Positions 54,046 through 64,000 of a DNA stretch of 64,000 nt are shown one piece after another; position 1 is the first letter of the stretch; every line of letters starts with the position of its first letter. The notes under the pieces are model-generated. The model was not told where the DNA came from and ran no database searches. It saw nothing but the letters and a program-made list of their open reading frames with translations. The translations under genes and the position numbers were made by a program. This DNA comes from Pseudidiomarina planktonica (GTDB lineage Bacteria > Pseudomonadota > Gammaproteobacteria > Enterobacterales > Alteromonadaceae): positions 1,302,001-1,366,000 of the forward strand of contig NZ_FXWH01000001.1 in NCBI RefSeq assembly GCF_900177775.1, read 5' to 3'.

Positions 54046-56436
54046 GTGCAACAATACGTACTTTGGTATGACGAACTGGGAATGAACGACGTTAACCGCG
54101 TTGGTGGTAAAAATGCGTCCCTGGGCGAAATGATCAGTAACTTAGCCGGAGCTGGCGTTACAGTTCCAAACGGTTTCGCAACCACTGCCGATGCCTTTAA
54201 TGAGTTTCTTGACCAAAGCGGTGTCAACGCCAAGATATACGCGTTGCTCGATGATCTGAATGTAGACGACGTGAAAGCGCTTGCTGAAGCTGGCAAAAAG
54301 ATTCGCCAGTGGATTATAGATACCCCGTTTCAGCCAGAACTTGACCGCGCTATTCACGAAGCCTATGCCAAACTAAGCAATAATAACGACGAAGTTAGCT
54401 TTGCCGTGCGTAGCTCAGCAACAGCTGAAGATATGCCGGATGCTTCGTTCGCCGGTCAGCAGGAAACCTTCCTGAACGTGCGTGGCATTGACGCCATTAT
54501 GGAAGCCATTAAACACGTATTTGCGTCGTTGTTTAACGACCGCGCTATTTCATACCGGGTGCATCAGGGCTATGACCACCGCGGTGTAGCACTGTCGGCT
54601 GGTATTCAGCGCATGGTGCGTAGCGATATCGCTTCATCGGGCGTGTTGTTTACTATTGATACTGAATCAGGTTTCGACCAGGTGGTATTTATTACCTCGT
54701 CTTTTGGTTTAGGCGAAATGGTGGTGCAGGGCGCGGTGAATCCAGACGAATTCTACGTGCACAAGCCAACCCTAAAAGCAGGCAAGCCGGCTATTTTACG
54801 CCGTAACCTGGGCAGCAAGCTGATTCAGATGGTTTATTCCGATGACAGCAGCCACGGCAAGCAAGTGGTGATTGAAGACGTTGAGCCGGCTACCAGCAAG
54901 CAGTTCTCGGTAACCGACGCCGAAGTTGAAGACTTAGCGCGTCAGGCGCTGATTATTGAACAGCATTATGGCCGTCCAATGGATATTGAGTGGGCGAAAG
55001 ATGGCATTGACGGCAAGCTTTATATTGTTCAGGCACGTCCTGAAACGGTGCAATCAAACCGCCAGGGCCAGGGTCTTGAGCGCTATGCTCTGCAACAAAG
55101 CAGCACTACCATTGCCACCGGCCGGGCCATTGGCCAACGTATTGGCGCCGGTGTGGCGCGGGTACTGAACGATATTTCTGAAATGGATAAAGTGCAGCCG
55201 GGCGACGTATTAGTTACCGACATGACGGATCCTGACTGGGAACCTATTATGAAGCGCGCGGCAGCCATAGTTACGAATCGCGGTGGCCGCACCTGTCACG
55301 CCGCTATTATTGCGCGCGAACTCGGTATTCCGGCTGTGGTCGGTTGTGGCAACGCTACTGACTTAATCAGTAACGGACAGGCGGTGACTGTGTCCTGTGC
55401 CGAGGGTGACACCGGCTTTATCTATGAAGGTGAGCTGGAGTTTGATGTTACTACGTCAGACGTAGGCGCTATGCCAGATTTGCCACTGAAGATTATGATG
55501 AACGTGGGCAACCCGGATCGGGCCTTTGATTTTGCCCAGTTGCCACACGCAGGTGTTGGTCTGGCGCGACTGGAGTTCATCATCAATCGCATGATTGGCG
55601 TGCATCCAAAAGCCTTGCTGAACTTTGACCAGCAAAGCGACGAGTTAAAAGCTCAAATCAGCGACATGATGGCCGGCTATGAAAGCCCGCGTGAATATTA
55701 CGTAGCCAAGCTCACCGAAGGCATTGCTACGCTAGGTGCTGCGTTTGCGCCAGAGCGCGTGATTGTGCGCATGTCTGATTTTAAATCCAATGAGTACGCC
55801 AACTTGGTGGGTGGCCGTCAATATGAGCCACATGAAGAAAACCCAATGCTTGGTTTCCGCGGTGCCTCACGCTATATCTCGGAAGACTTCCGCGATTGTT
55901 TTGCCCTTGAGTGCGAGGCCATTAAGCGCGTACGCAACCAAATGGGCCTTACCAACGTAGAAATAATGATTCCTTTTGTGCGCACGCTCGAAGAAGGTCG
56001 CAAAGTTATCGAGCTACTGGCTGCTGAAGGCTTGCGTCAGGGCGAAAATGGCTTACGGGTGATCATGATGTGCGAATTGCCATCGAACGCTTTGTTGGCT
56101 GAACAGTTCCTGGATATTTTTGACGGTTTCTCGATTGGTTCCAACGACTTAACTCAGTTAACACTGGGGCTGGATCGCGACTCGGGCGTTATTGCACACC
56201 TATTTGATGAGCGTAATGAAGCAGTGAAAGCTATGCTGTCTATGGCTATTCAGGCGGCTCGCAAAAAAGGTAAATACGTAGGTATTTGTGGTCAGGGGCC
56301 ATCAGATCATCCTGACTTTGCGGCCTGGTTAGTAGAGCAGGGCATTGATTCTGTATCACTAAACCCTGATACCGTGCTGGAAACCTGGATTTACTTAGGC
56401 GAGCAGCTAGGTAAAGAATCAGCGAAACAGGCGTAA
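54046..56436 (+). CDS. ppsA: Phosphoenolpyruvate synthase
   Basis: PpsA converts pyruvate and ATP to PEP, AMP and phosphate, needed for growth on pyruvate, lactate or propionate. The GTG start with GAGGA eight bases upstream gives 796 residues and the sequence [20 protein letters not shown] at the N-terminus; an upstream ATG adds 13 unrelated codons. The ATP-grasp domain shows [20 protein letters not shown]; the phosphohistidine is in [21 protein letters not shown], given by [12 protein letters not shown] (about 420), with the adjacent Thr that PpsR modifies; the PEP-binding C-terminal barrel has [28 protein letters not shown] and [13 protein letters not shown] with the catalytic Cys. Confidence 0.96.
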   Translation: MQQYVLWYDELGMNDVNRVGGKNASLGEMISNLAGAGVTVPNGFATTADAFNEFLDQSGVNAKIYALLDDLNVDDVKALAEAGKKIRQWIIDTPFQPELDRAIHEAYAKLSNNNDEVSFAVRSSATAEDMPDASFAGQQETFLNVRGIDAIMEAIKHVFASLFNDRAISYRVHQGYDHRGVALSAGIQRMVRSDIASSGVLFTIDTESGFDQVVFITSSFGLGEMVVQGAVNPDEFYVHKPTLKAGKPAILRRNLGSKLIQMVYSDDSSHGKQVVIEDVEPATSKQFSVTDAEVEDLARQALIIEQHYGRPMDIEWAKDGIDGKLYIVQARPETVQSNRQGQGLERYALQQSSTTIATGRAIGQRIGAGVARVLNDISEMDKVQPGDVLVTDMTDPDWEPIMKRAAAIVTNRGGRTCHAAIIARELGIPAVVGCGNATDLISNGQAVTVSCAEGDTGFIYEGELEFDVTTSDVGAMPDLPLKIMMNVGNPDRAFDFAQLPHAGVGLARLEFIINRMIGVHPKALLNFDQQSDELKAQISDMMAGYESPREYYVAKLTEGIATLGAAFAPERVIVRMSDFKSNEYANLVGGRQYEPHEENPMLGFRGASRYISEDFRDCFALECEAIKRVRNQMGLTNVEIMIPFVRTLEEGRKVIELLAAEGLRQGENGLRVIMMCELPSNALLAEQFLDIFDGFSIGSNDLTQLTLGLDRDSGVIAHLFDERNEAVKAMLSMAIQAARKKGKYVGICGQGPSDHPDFAAWLVEQGIDSVSLNPDTVLETWIYLGEQLGKESAKQA

Positions 56437-56458
56437 ATTCAAGCAATAGGGAACCAAT

Positions 56459-59400
56459 GTGACTGCAACCACAGCTTCGCAAGTATTACCACGGCACCAC
56501 ACGCTTGCTGCGCTGCAGCAGGTGTATCAGGATTATTTGCAGGCCTTGCAGGAAAGTGCGTTTCAGGGTGACATTGACAGCAGTTACGGTGCCCGGCTTA
56601 TTGCGGGCACCGATAACAGCGTTTATCAAACCTTACCCCAAGCTATTATTTACCCGAAAACGGAACAAGATTTACAGGAGGCGATGAAAATTGCCTCCGC
56701 AGCAACCTTTCAGGAAATTTCCTTTAGTCCGCGCGGCGGTGGTACTGGCACCAATGGTCAGTCACTTACCCAGGGTATTGTGGTGGACTTAAGTCGTTAC
56801 TTTACCGAAGTACTTGAAATAAACGCAGAAGAGGGCTGGGCCCGGGTACAAACCGGCGTGGTGAAAGACCGCCTGAACGATGCGCTGGCACCATATGGCT
56901 GGTTTTTCTCACCCGATCTTTCTACCAGCAACCGAGCCACCATTGGCGGCATGATTAATACCGATGCCTCGGGTCAAGGATCGCTGGTTTATGGCAAAAC
57001 CAGTGACCATATTGCCAGCCTGAACACAGTGCTGTTAAACGGTGAATTGCTCAGCACCAGTAAAGTGCCTAAACAAGAAGCCGAAACCATAGCTTCTGAA
57101 GACACCACTATTGGTAGAATTTATCGGCAGGTTATTGATAGCTGTGTGCAGCAACGTCAGGCTATTGAAGCTAAATTCCCGCCATTAAACCGGTTTTTAA
57201 CCGGTTACGACTTAAAGCATGCGTACGAGCCAAGCGATGATACTGTGGATGTATCGCGTCTGCTGGCTGGCTCAGAGGGCACCTTAGGCTTTATTACCGA
57301 AGCCAAGTTAACGTTAACTCGCATTCCGCGCCATAAAGTACTAGTAAACGTAAAATACAACGACTTTCAGTCGGCGCTGGAGCACGCTCCATTCTTAGTC
57401 AAAGCCCGCGCTACCTCAGTTGAAACCATTGATAGTTCAGTGCTTAACCTGGCGCGTAATGACATTATCTGGGAGTCAGTGGCACCGCACTTAAGCGATG
57501 TTGACGGACAAACCATGAACGGCATCAACATGGTTGAATTCACGGCCGTAGACGCGAGTGAGATTGAAGATAAAGTTGATAAACTAAGCGACATGCTGGA
57601 CCAGTTTATTGCCGAGAACCCGGCGGCGGGCGTGATTGGTTATCAGGTGTGCCGCGAGCAAGCCAGTATTAAAACCATTTACGCTATGCGTAAAAAAGCG
57701 GTGGGCCTGTTGGGGGCCACCAAAGGATCGCGCAAGCCCGTTGCCTTTGCGGAAGACACCGCAGTGCCTCCAGAGAAGCTGGCGGCATTTATTACTGAGT
57801 TCAGACAGTTGCTCGATGACCACGAACTGCATTACGGCATGTTTGGTCATGTTGACGCGGGCGTATTGCACGTTCGCCCTGCGCTTGATTTGAAAAATCC
57901 TGACGACGAAGTTTTATTGCGTAAAATTAGTGATCAGGTAGCTGCACTAACAGCCAAGTATGGCGGTTTAATGTGGGGCGAGCACGGTAAAGGGTATCGA
58001 TCTGAGTACGCTCCGGCATTCTTTGGGGAAGGGTTGTTTAATGAACTGCGCAAAATCAAAGCCTGTTTTGATCCGCACAATCGTCTGAATCCGGGTAAAA
58101 TTTGTACACCGGCTAACCGCAACGACAGTTTAGTGTCGGTTGATGCCACCAAACGTGGCAGTTTCGATCGGCAAATACCAGTGCAAGTGCAGGCCGAGTT
58201 TCAGCAGGCCATGGACTGCAATGGTAACGGTTTGTGCTTTAACTACGACACCAGTTCAGCCATGTGCCCGTCATTTAAAATGTCGGCCGAACGGCGTTAT
58301 TCGCCGAAAGGTCGGGCAGGGCTTATTCGTGAATGGCTGCGCCTGAATGAGCAAACCGGGTACGACTCTGGCGTGTTGCCCTATGCGCGCGCGAAGTCAG
58401 TTGGTTGGTTTAAAAAAATCGGCAACAGTTGGTCTGCTAAACCTGATTTTAACCATGAAGTAAAAAAATCTATGGACAAGTGTCTGGCGTGTAAAGCCTG
58501 CGCCAGTCAGTGTCCAGTGAAAGTAGATGTACCTTCGTTTAGGGCTAAATTCCTGGCGCATTATCACAGTCGCTATGCGCGCCCGCTGAAAGACTACTTT
58601 GTTAAAACGGTAGAGCAAACAGCGCCGCTGATGGCCAAAGCTCCTCGTTTGAGTAATGCCGTAAGCCATAATGCATTAAGCCAGTGGTTGTTGCGTAAGC
58701 TGATTGGTTATGTGGACGCGCCCGAGCAATCAGTACCCAGCCTCACCCAGCGCTTTGGTGAGCGGAACTGGCCGGTGTACACACCAAAACAATTACTGGC
58801 ATTGAGCGATGACGAGCAGGAAGGTTGTGTAGTTATTGTGCAGGATGCTTTCACCAGCTTTTACGAAGCTAACTTAGTGGAAGATTTCGCCGAGTTGGTA
58901 TCACGGCTGGGCTTTAAGCCGGTGTTACTAAGCTTTATCGGCAACGGCAAAGCGCAGCATGTGAAAGGGTTTCTGGAAGAGTTTACCAAAACCGCCACCA
59001 CTGTTGCGGGCCAGCTGGCTAAGCTACAACAACAGGGCTTTCCTATGGTCGGTTTGGATGCCTCTACCGTGTTGTGTTTCCGCGACGAATACCGGCAATT
59101 TGCAACCAGTCATGCAACCGACTTTGAAGTGCTGACTGTGGATGAATGGTTGGTAAAGGCGATGCCGGAGGTTGCGTTGGGCAACCATGATAACGCGCCC
59201 TTCATTTTACTGTCGCACTGTACTGAGAAAACGGCGTTACCAAGCTCGGCGAACCGGTGGCAACAGGTGTTTGAACGCGCAGGTATTAATCTGCAGCCGG
59301 TGGCTGTGGGTTGTTGTGGTATGGCCGGAACCTTTGGCCATGAATTAGAGAATAAGGTCGACAGCCTGCATTTGTACGATTTAAGCTGGCGTGAAGTTAT

Positions 59401-59521
59401 TGCTGATTATGGTACGGAGCGGGTTCTTGCGACGGGCTTTTCGTGTCGTTCGCAAGTGAAGCGGATAGAACAACAGCGGGTGAAACACCCGCTGCAGATA
59501 CTGGCAGACAAGCTTATTTAG
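56459..59521 (+). CDS. ydiJ: FAD/Fe-S D-2-hydroxyacid dehydrogenase, YdiJ type
   Basis: A 1020-residue flavoprotein of the E. coli YdiJ group, associated with D-2-hydroxyglutarate oxidation. The FAD_binding_4 domain (about 45-275) has FSPRGGGTGTNGQSLTQG and GGMINTDASGQGS; the FAD-oxidase C domain follows (about 280-560) with GHVDAGVLHVRP and MWGEHGKGYRSEYAP. Then come CNGNGLCFN and the 4Fe-4S set CLACKACASQCPVKVD (about 675-690), and a CCG-type domain with VGCCGMAGTFGHE near the end. Translation starts at GTG after AATAGGGA; the overlapping ATG is followed at once by a stop. It is 22 bp after ppsA and probably co-transcribed. Its stop overlaps that of the convergent gene. Confidence 0.9.
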   Translation: MTATTASQVLPRHHTLAALQQVYQDYLQALQESAFQGDIDSSYGARLIAGTDNSVYQTLPQAIIYPKTEQDLQEAMKIASAATFQEISFSPRGGGTGTNGQSLTQGIVVDLSRYFTEVLEINAEEGWARVQTGVVKDRLNDALAPYGWFFSPDLSTSNRATIGGMINTDASGQGSLVYGKTSDHIASLNTVLLNGELLSTSKVPKQEAETIASEDTTIGRIYRQVIDSCVQQRQAIEAKFPPLNRFLTGYDLKHAYEPSDDTVDVSRLLAGSEGTLGFITEAKLTLTRIPRHKVLVNVKYNDFQSALEHAPFLVKARATSVETIDSSVLNLARNDIIWESVAPHLSDVDGQTMNGINMVEFTAVDASEIEDKVDKLSDMLDQFIAENPAAGVIGYQVCREQASIKTIYAMRKKAVGLLGATKGSRKPVAFAEDTAVPPEKLAAFITEFRQLLDDHELHYGMFGHVDAGVLHVRPALDLKNPDDEVLLRKISDQVAALTAKYGGLMWGEHGKGYRSEYAPAFFGEGLFNELRKIKACFDPHNRLNPGKICTPANRNDSLVSVDATKRGSFDRQIPVQVQAEFQQAMDCNGNGLCFNYDTSSAMCPSFKMSAERRYSPKGRAGLIREWLRLNEQTGYDSGVLPYARAKSVGWFKKIGNSWSAKPDFNHEVKKSMDKCLACKACASQCPVKVDVPSFRAKFLAHYHSRYARPLKDYFVKTVEQTAPLMAKAPRLSNAVSHNALSQWLLRKLIGYVDAPEQSVPSLTQRFGERNWPVYTPKQLLALSDDEQEGCVVIVQDAFTSFYEANLVEDFAELVSRLGFKPVLLSFIGNGKAQHVKGFLEEFTKTATTVAGQLAKLQQQGFPMVGLDASTVLCFRDEYRQFATSHATDFEVLTVDEWLVKAMPEVALGNHDNAPFILLSHCTEKTALPSSANRWQQVFERAGINLQPVAVGCCGMAGTFGHELENKVDSLHLYDLSWREVIADYGTERVLATGFSCRSQVKRIEQQRVKHPLQILADKLI

Positions 59522-59529
59522 CTTGTTTT
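59508..59529 (+). terminator. Hairpin spanning the ydiJ and dehydrogenase stop codons
   Basis: acaagct (59508-59514) and agcttgt (59520-59526) form a 7-bp stem with loop tattt and three further T residues. The two convergent stops (59514-59516 and 59519-59521) lie inside it. Confidence 0.5.
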
Positions 59530-60557
59530 GCCTTGGCAATAACTTCCCGCGCTAATTCGTCGGCAATAATACCGGTCGGGCGGTTTTCGTTGGTAGAGCG
59601 TTGGAAGATAGTTTCCAGCGTGTTATAGATGTTTAATACACGCTCACGAGCGTCTTCCTGAGTCATGTTTGACGCTTCCTGACACACGTGAATAACACCA
59701 CCGGCATTAATAACGTAGTCCGGCGCATACAAAATGCCCATATCGTGAACAATTTGATCGTGCTCTTTCGAAGCTAACTGGTTGTTCGCACTACCAGCAA
59801 TGATTTTGGCTTTAATCAGTTTTAAGGTGTCATCATTAATAGTCGCGCCCAGTGCACAAGGTGCATACACGTCTACGTCTAAACCATAAATGTCATCTAA
59901 GCCAACCACGGTAGCGCCAAGCTCTTTGGCCGCACGTGCCGTTGCTTCGTCGTTAATATCGCAAACAAACAGCTCAGCGCCATCTTTTGCCGCATATTCA
60001 GCAAAGTCATAACCGACAGCGCCTAAGCCTTGAATCGCGATTTTGATTCCCTGCAGATTTTCTTTGCCCAGCTTATGCTTCACTGCGGCTTGAACACCTA
60101 AGAAAGTACCCAGGGCAGTATGCGGAGAAGGGTCACCAGCTTTGGCTTCGGTACCAGCAACAAACTGAGTTTCTTCATTCACAATAGCAATGTCGCTGGT
60201 GCGAATGTTCACGTCTTCAGCCGTAATATAACGACCACTTAAAGAATTGACGAAACGGCCATAGGCACGGAACAGCTCAGGCGTTTTGATTTTTTTCGCA
60301 TCACCAATAATGACCGCTTTACCGCCACCTAAAGGTAGGCCGGCCAGAGCGCTTTTGTAAGTCATGCCACGCGACAATCGCAATACATCGGTTAAGGCTT
60401 CTGCTGAGGACGCATAGTTCCACAAGCGAGTGCCACCCAGAGAAGGGCCCATAGTGGTATCATGAATCGCAATAATTGCTTTTAAACCGCTTTCTTTATC
60501 ATGGCAGAAGACAACCTGTTCATGCTGGTCAAATTCTTTATGCTCGAATAGAGACAT
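59514..60557 (-). CDS. Glu/Leu/Phe/Val dehydrogenase, probable leucine dehydrogenase
   Basis: A 347-residue amino acid dehydrogenase that deaminates a branched or aromatic amino acid with NAD+. MGPSLGGTRLWNY near 36-48, the substrate lysines in GMTYKSALAGLPLGGGKAV (about 66-80), the catalytic Asp in AEDVNIRT and the Rossmann loop IQGLGAVGYDFAEYAA (about 180) match leucine and phenylalanine dehydrogenases rather than glutamate dehydrogenase, which is about 450 residues. Upstream (60558-60761) is a 204-bp gap shared with a divergent gene; it holds the inverted repeat cgcta-gtgaa-tagcg near 60625-60640, a possible operator. Leucine against valine or phenylalanine cannot be decided from sequence. 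Confidence 0.88.
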   Translation of the reverse strand: MSLFEHKEFDQHEQVVFCHDKESGLKAIIAIHDTTMGPSLGGTRLWNYASSAEALTDVLRLSRGMTYKSALAGLPLGGGKAVIIGDAKKIKTPELFRAYGRFVNSLSGRYITAEDVNIRTSDIAIVNEETQFVAGTEAKAGDPSPHTALGTFLGVQAAVKHKLGKENLQGIKIAIQGLGAVGYDFAEYAAKDGAELFVCDINDEATARAAKELGATVVGLDDIYGLDVDVYAPCALGATINDDTLKLIKAKIIAGSANNQLASKEHDQIVHDMGILYAPDYVINAGGVIHVCQEASNMTQEDARERVLNIYNTLETIFQRSTNENRPTGIIADELAREVIAKAKQAK

Positions 60558-60761
60558 GGGTAGAGATTCCTCATTTGCTCTGAAAAAATTTGCGCGAACA
60601 TTATCATTCGATTGCGTATTTCGCTAGTGAATAGCGGAAATAAAAACCTGCATTAGTGACTCAAATTGCAAGCATTGTTTACAGCTGTTTTACTTTCTTC
60701 CACGCCCTGAAAACGCTATGATTACCCATTAAAACTCGTATTCAAAAAGAGTAGAGAACGA

Positions 60762-61196
60762 ATGACAACTGAAGCACAACAACAACTAACGCCTGAGCAG
60801 AATTCCGAGTGGGTTCGCGAACGTTTTCAGGCAGGTAATAAGTATTTGGCCGAGCAGGGTATTTTAACCAAACGGGTATTGGTAAAAGACTCGCGCTACG
60901 TGGCACCTTTGGTGGCCATGTGGAAATTTGAAGCTAATGATGGCAAGCACTGGTGGGTTGTTACCGGTGATTTACCAACCGATCATGTGAGCGGTAAAGC
61001 AGCGAAAGATGCGCGTGAGGCTATGCGTCACTTTGCCTTAAGCTGGCAAATGCGCGCAGAATCAATTTTTCAGGATAAAAATGCAGCCAATGATGCAACG
61101 CAACAAGCCTTTGCACATCGGTTAGTGAATCGTAGCGAAGGGTTATACGATATTTCCAACGATGAAAAACTGTGGCAAACCGACCCGAACGTTTAA
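60762..61196 (+). CDS. DUF4826 family protein, function unknown
   Basis: A 144-residue, mainly acidic, soluble protein with no signal peptide or membrane segment. I recognise it as DUF4826-like from the pattern EWVRERFQAGNKYLAEQGI at the N-terminus, APLVAMWKFEANDGKHWWVVTGDLPTDH in the middle (given in part as MWKFEANDGKHWWVVTGDLP) and DAREAMRHFALSWQMRAE. Histidine and tryptophan residues are concentrated in the central segment. No catalytic motif is evident. It has its own likely promoter in the shared gap (TATGAT near 60716) and converges on roxA; no function is implied by the neighbours. Confidence 0.75.
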   Translation: MTTEAQQQLTPEQNSEWVRERFQAGNKYLAEQGILTKRVLVKDSRYVAPLVAMWKFEANDGKHWWVVTGDLPTDHVSGKAAKDAREAMRHFALSWQMRAESIFQDKNAANDATQQAFAHRLVNRSEGLYDISNDEKLWQTDPNV

Positions 61197-61216
61197 GCCG
61201 CTGCTAAACCATGATG

Positions 61217-61246
61217 GTTGAAGAAAGCAGCTTAGCTTTCTTCAAC
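61217..61246. repeat. Perfect 12-bp inverted repeat over the roxA stop codon
   Basis: gttgaagaaagc (61217-61228) and gctttcttcaac (61235-61246) are perfect inverted repeats with a 6-nt loop that contains the roxA stop codon (61232-61234). The last four roxA codons form one arm. There is no T-run on either side, so it is not a standard terminator; it could shield both 3' ends from exonucleases. Confidence 0.7.
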
Positions 61247-62379
61247 ATCATCGGCGTCTACGCTAAAGAACCAGGCACCCGAATTCACTAACTGGGCCAC
61301 CAGTTTAGCGTGCTCTGTGATCCTCAAGTCCAAATCAGCTGCCGGCACGTCTTCCTGGGTAGCCGCTAATTTAGCCACTAAACCAGCTGCAGATGCAGCG
61401 TCTTCCAAACGCTCACCATTTACATAAGCGTCACCGTGTTCAGTTACCAACAAGCGGGCTCCCGGGGTACGGCAAAACCAAACATCGTCGGTAGCCATCA
61501 CCTGCACTTGCTCTGGCTCTAAATCCAGTTCAGGTTGTGGCAATGGACGTTTGCTCATAGACAATACCCGCAATAGCGCATTATCGAATGCCGCTGGATC
61601 GGATTGTTGTTGCAGAAAGTCTTTAATCGCACTTAGCTGCGTGTTCGACACTCGCCAACTGTCACCATAACTTTCGGCAACAGGATCCTGATAGCGACTG
61701 CCAGCTTGATCCGCATCTAACAACATATCCGCCACTGCTGCTTGTAACTCAGTTTGCGCCGGGGCACGAAAACCTATCGAGAAATTCAGACTTGGCGTTA
61801 AGGCTTCACCATGATGGGGGCAACCGGCAGGTATATACAGCATATCGCCGGCTTCTAAAACTTCATCAATAACCGGCGTAAACGGCTGCGCTAGTTGTTG
61901 TAGATCGGGGTGAGGGCGGTGCTGCTGAAGTTCGGCTCTATTGCCAACCTGCCAGCGCCGCTGGCCACTGCCCTGAATAATGAACACGTCGTACTGATCT
62001 AAATGCGGACCAACACTGCCGCCAGGAACAGCAAAACTAACCATAACGTCATCCACACGCCAGTCCGGTAGAAACCTAAACTGTGTAAGCAACTGCTGAA
62101 CCTGTGGCCACCACTCGTTTACCGACTGCACTAATAGCGTCCAGTCTTCTTCACCGTAGGCTTCATAGTCTTCGAACGGACCATGTTCTACTGACCAGCT
62201 TCCGGTGGCGCGATCCAGTGTAACCACGCGCGCATCCACACCTTCTTCCATGGCTAACCCAGCTAACAGTTCAGCTTCAATCGGGTCTTCAAAGTCAGGC
62301 CAGGCTTGTCGAAACAAGCGCGGCTGACGCTGCCAGTCGTCGCGCAGAAATGCCGCGCTGGTAAAGTTCTGCAACTGCA

Positions 62380-62380
<1 letters not shown>
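61232..62380 (-). CDS. roxA: Ribosomal protein L16 arginine hydroxylase RoxA (YcfD), JmjC/cupin
   Basis: RoxA is an Fe(II)/2-oxoglutarate oxygenase that hydroxylates an arginine of ribosomal protein L16. The 382-residue protein has a JmjC core with the metal triad: His and Asp in GPHLDQYDVFIIQG (about 120-130) and His in PAGCPHHGEALTPSLNFSIGF, quoted here by AGCPHHGEAL (about 185). VSFAVPGGSVGPHLD and the C-terminal winged helix region (about 215-380) fit the family. Its start overlaps the purB stop by one base (TAATG), and roxA also lies close to purB in E. coli. Confidence 0.94.

Positions 62381-64000
<1,620 letters not shown>

Overview
The window is a block of chromosomal housekeeping genes from a gammaproteobacterium, most likely a marine member of the Alteromonadales (an Idiomarinaceae-like genus is my best guess, from protein similarity by eye and gene order; I could not run a search). 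Several stretches keep enterobacterial or pseudomonad order: ubiG-gyrA beside nrdAB; gyrA-serC-hisC-aroA-cmk-rpsA-ihfB; lapA-lapB-pyrF; rne divergent from rluC; yceD-rpmF-plsX-fabH-fabD-fabG-acpP; pabC-mltG-tmk-holB-pilZ-tatD; sppA-ansA divergent from ydjA; purB-hflD. Base composition and codon use look even. I saw no insertion sequence, prophage, CRISPR array, tRNA, rRNA, or defence island.

Layout. 1-4.6 kb (minus): class Ia ribonucleotide reductase (nrdB partial, nrdA) with a long control region holding NrdR-like boxes, then a MupP-type phosphatase and ubiG. 4.8-16.5 kb (plus): gyrA, serine and aromatic amino acid genes, cmk, ribosomal protein S1, IHF beta, the LapAB control module for LPS synthesis, pyrF and a small ComEA-like protein. 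16.6-20.3 kb: rne with a long structured leader. 20.3-32.1 kb (plus): rluC, a HAD phosphatase, maf, L32, fatty acid synthesis, then pabC-mltG-tmk-holB-pilZ-tatD joined by stop/start overlaps. 32.1-36.7 kb: a probable small RNA, then a GntR regulator with the methylcitrate cycle genes prpBCD. 36.7-43.9 kb: an NSS-family transporter, a membrane diguanylate cyclase, asparaginase I, SppA and a nitroreductase. 43.9-50.7 kb: asnS and a complete biotin locus, bioA divergent from bioBFCD. 50.8-64 kb: class II DAHP synthase, a DUF1338 protein, the PEP synthase pair ppsR/ppsA, a large FAD/Fe-S D-2-hydroxyacid dehydrogenase, a leucine-dehydrogenase-like enzyme, a DUF4826 protein, the ribosomal oxygenase RoxA, purB and the end of hflD.

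How they work together. The window links dNTP supply, the cell envelope (fatty acids, LPS control, peptidoglycan recycling and termination), translation and RNA decay with central carbon use. PpsA makes PEP and the class II DAHP synthase consumes it; serC, hisC and aroA serve the same aromatic/serine pathways. PrpBCD would clear propionyl-CoA, and the leucine-dehydrogenase-like enzyme and NSS transporter fit amino acid use.

I did not find a convincing new multi-gene system. The most interesting signals are non-coding: a probable ~120-nt small RNA with its own promoter and terminator before the prp genes; two TGTCGACA palindromes exactly 63 bp apart around the gntR-prp promoter; a repeated GGTTAAT operator-like array between bioA and bioB; a third, distant NrdR-like box; -10 elements almost touching the start codons of rluC and yceD; and three tail-to-tail gene pairs whose stop codons lie inside hairpins.
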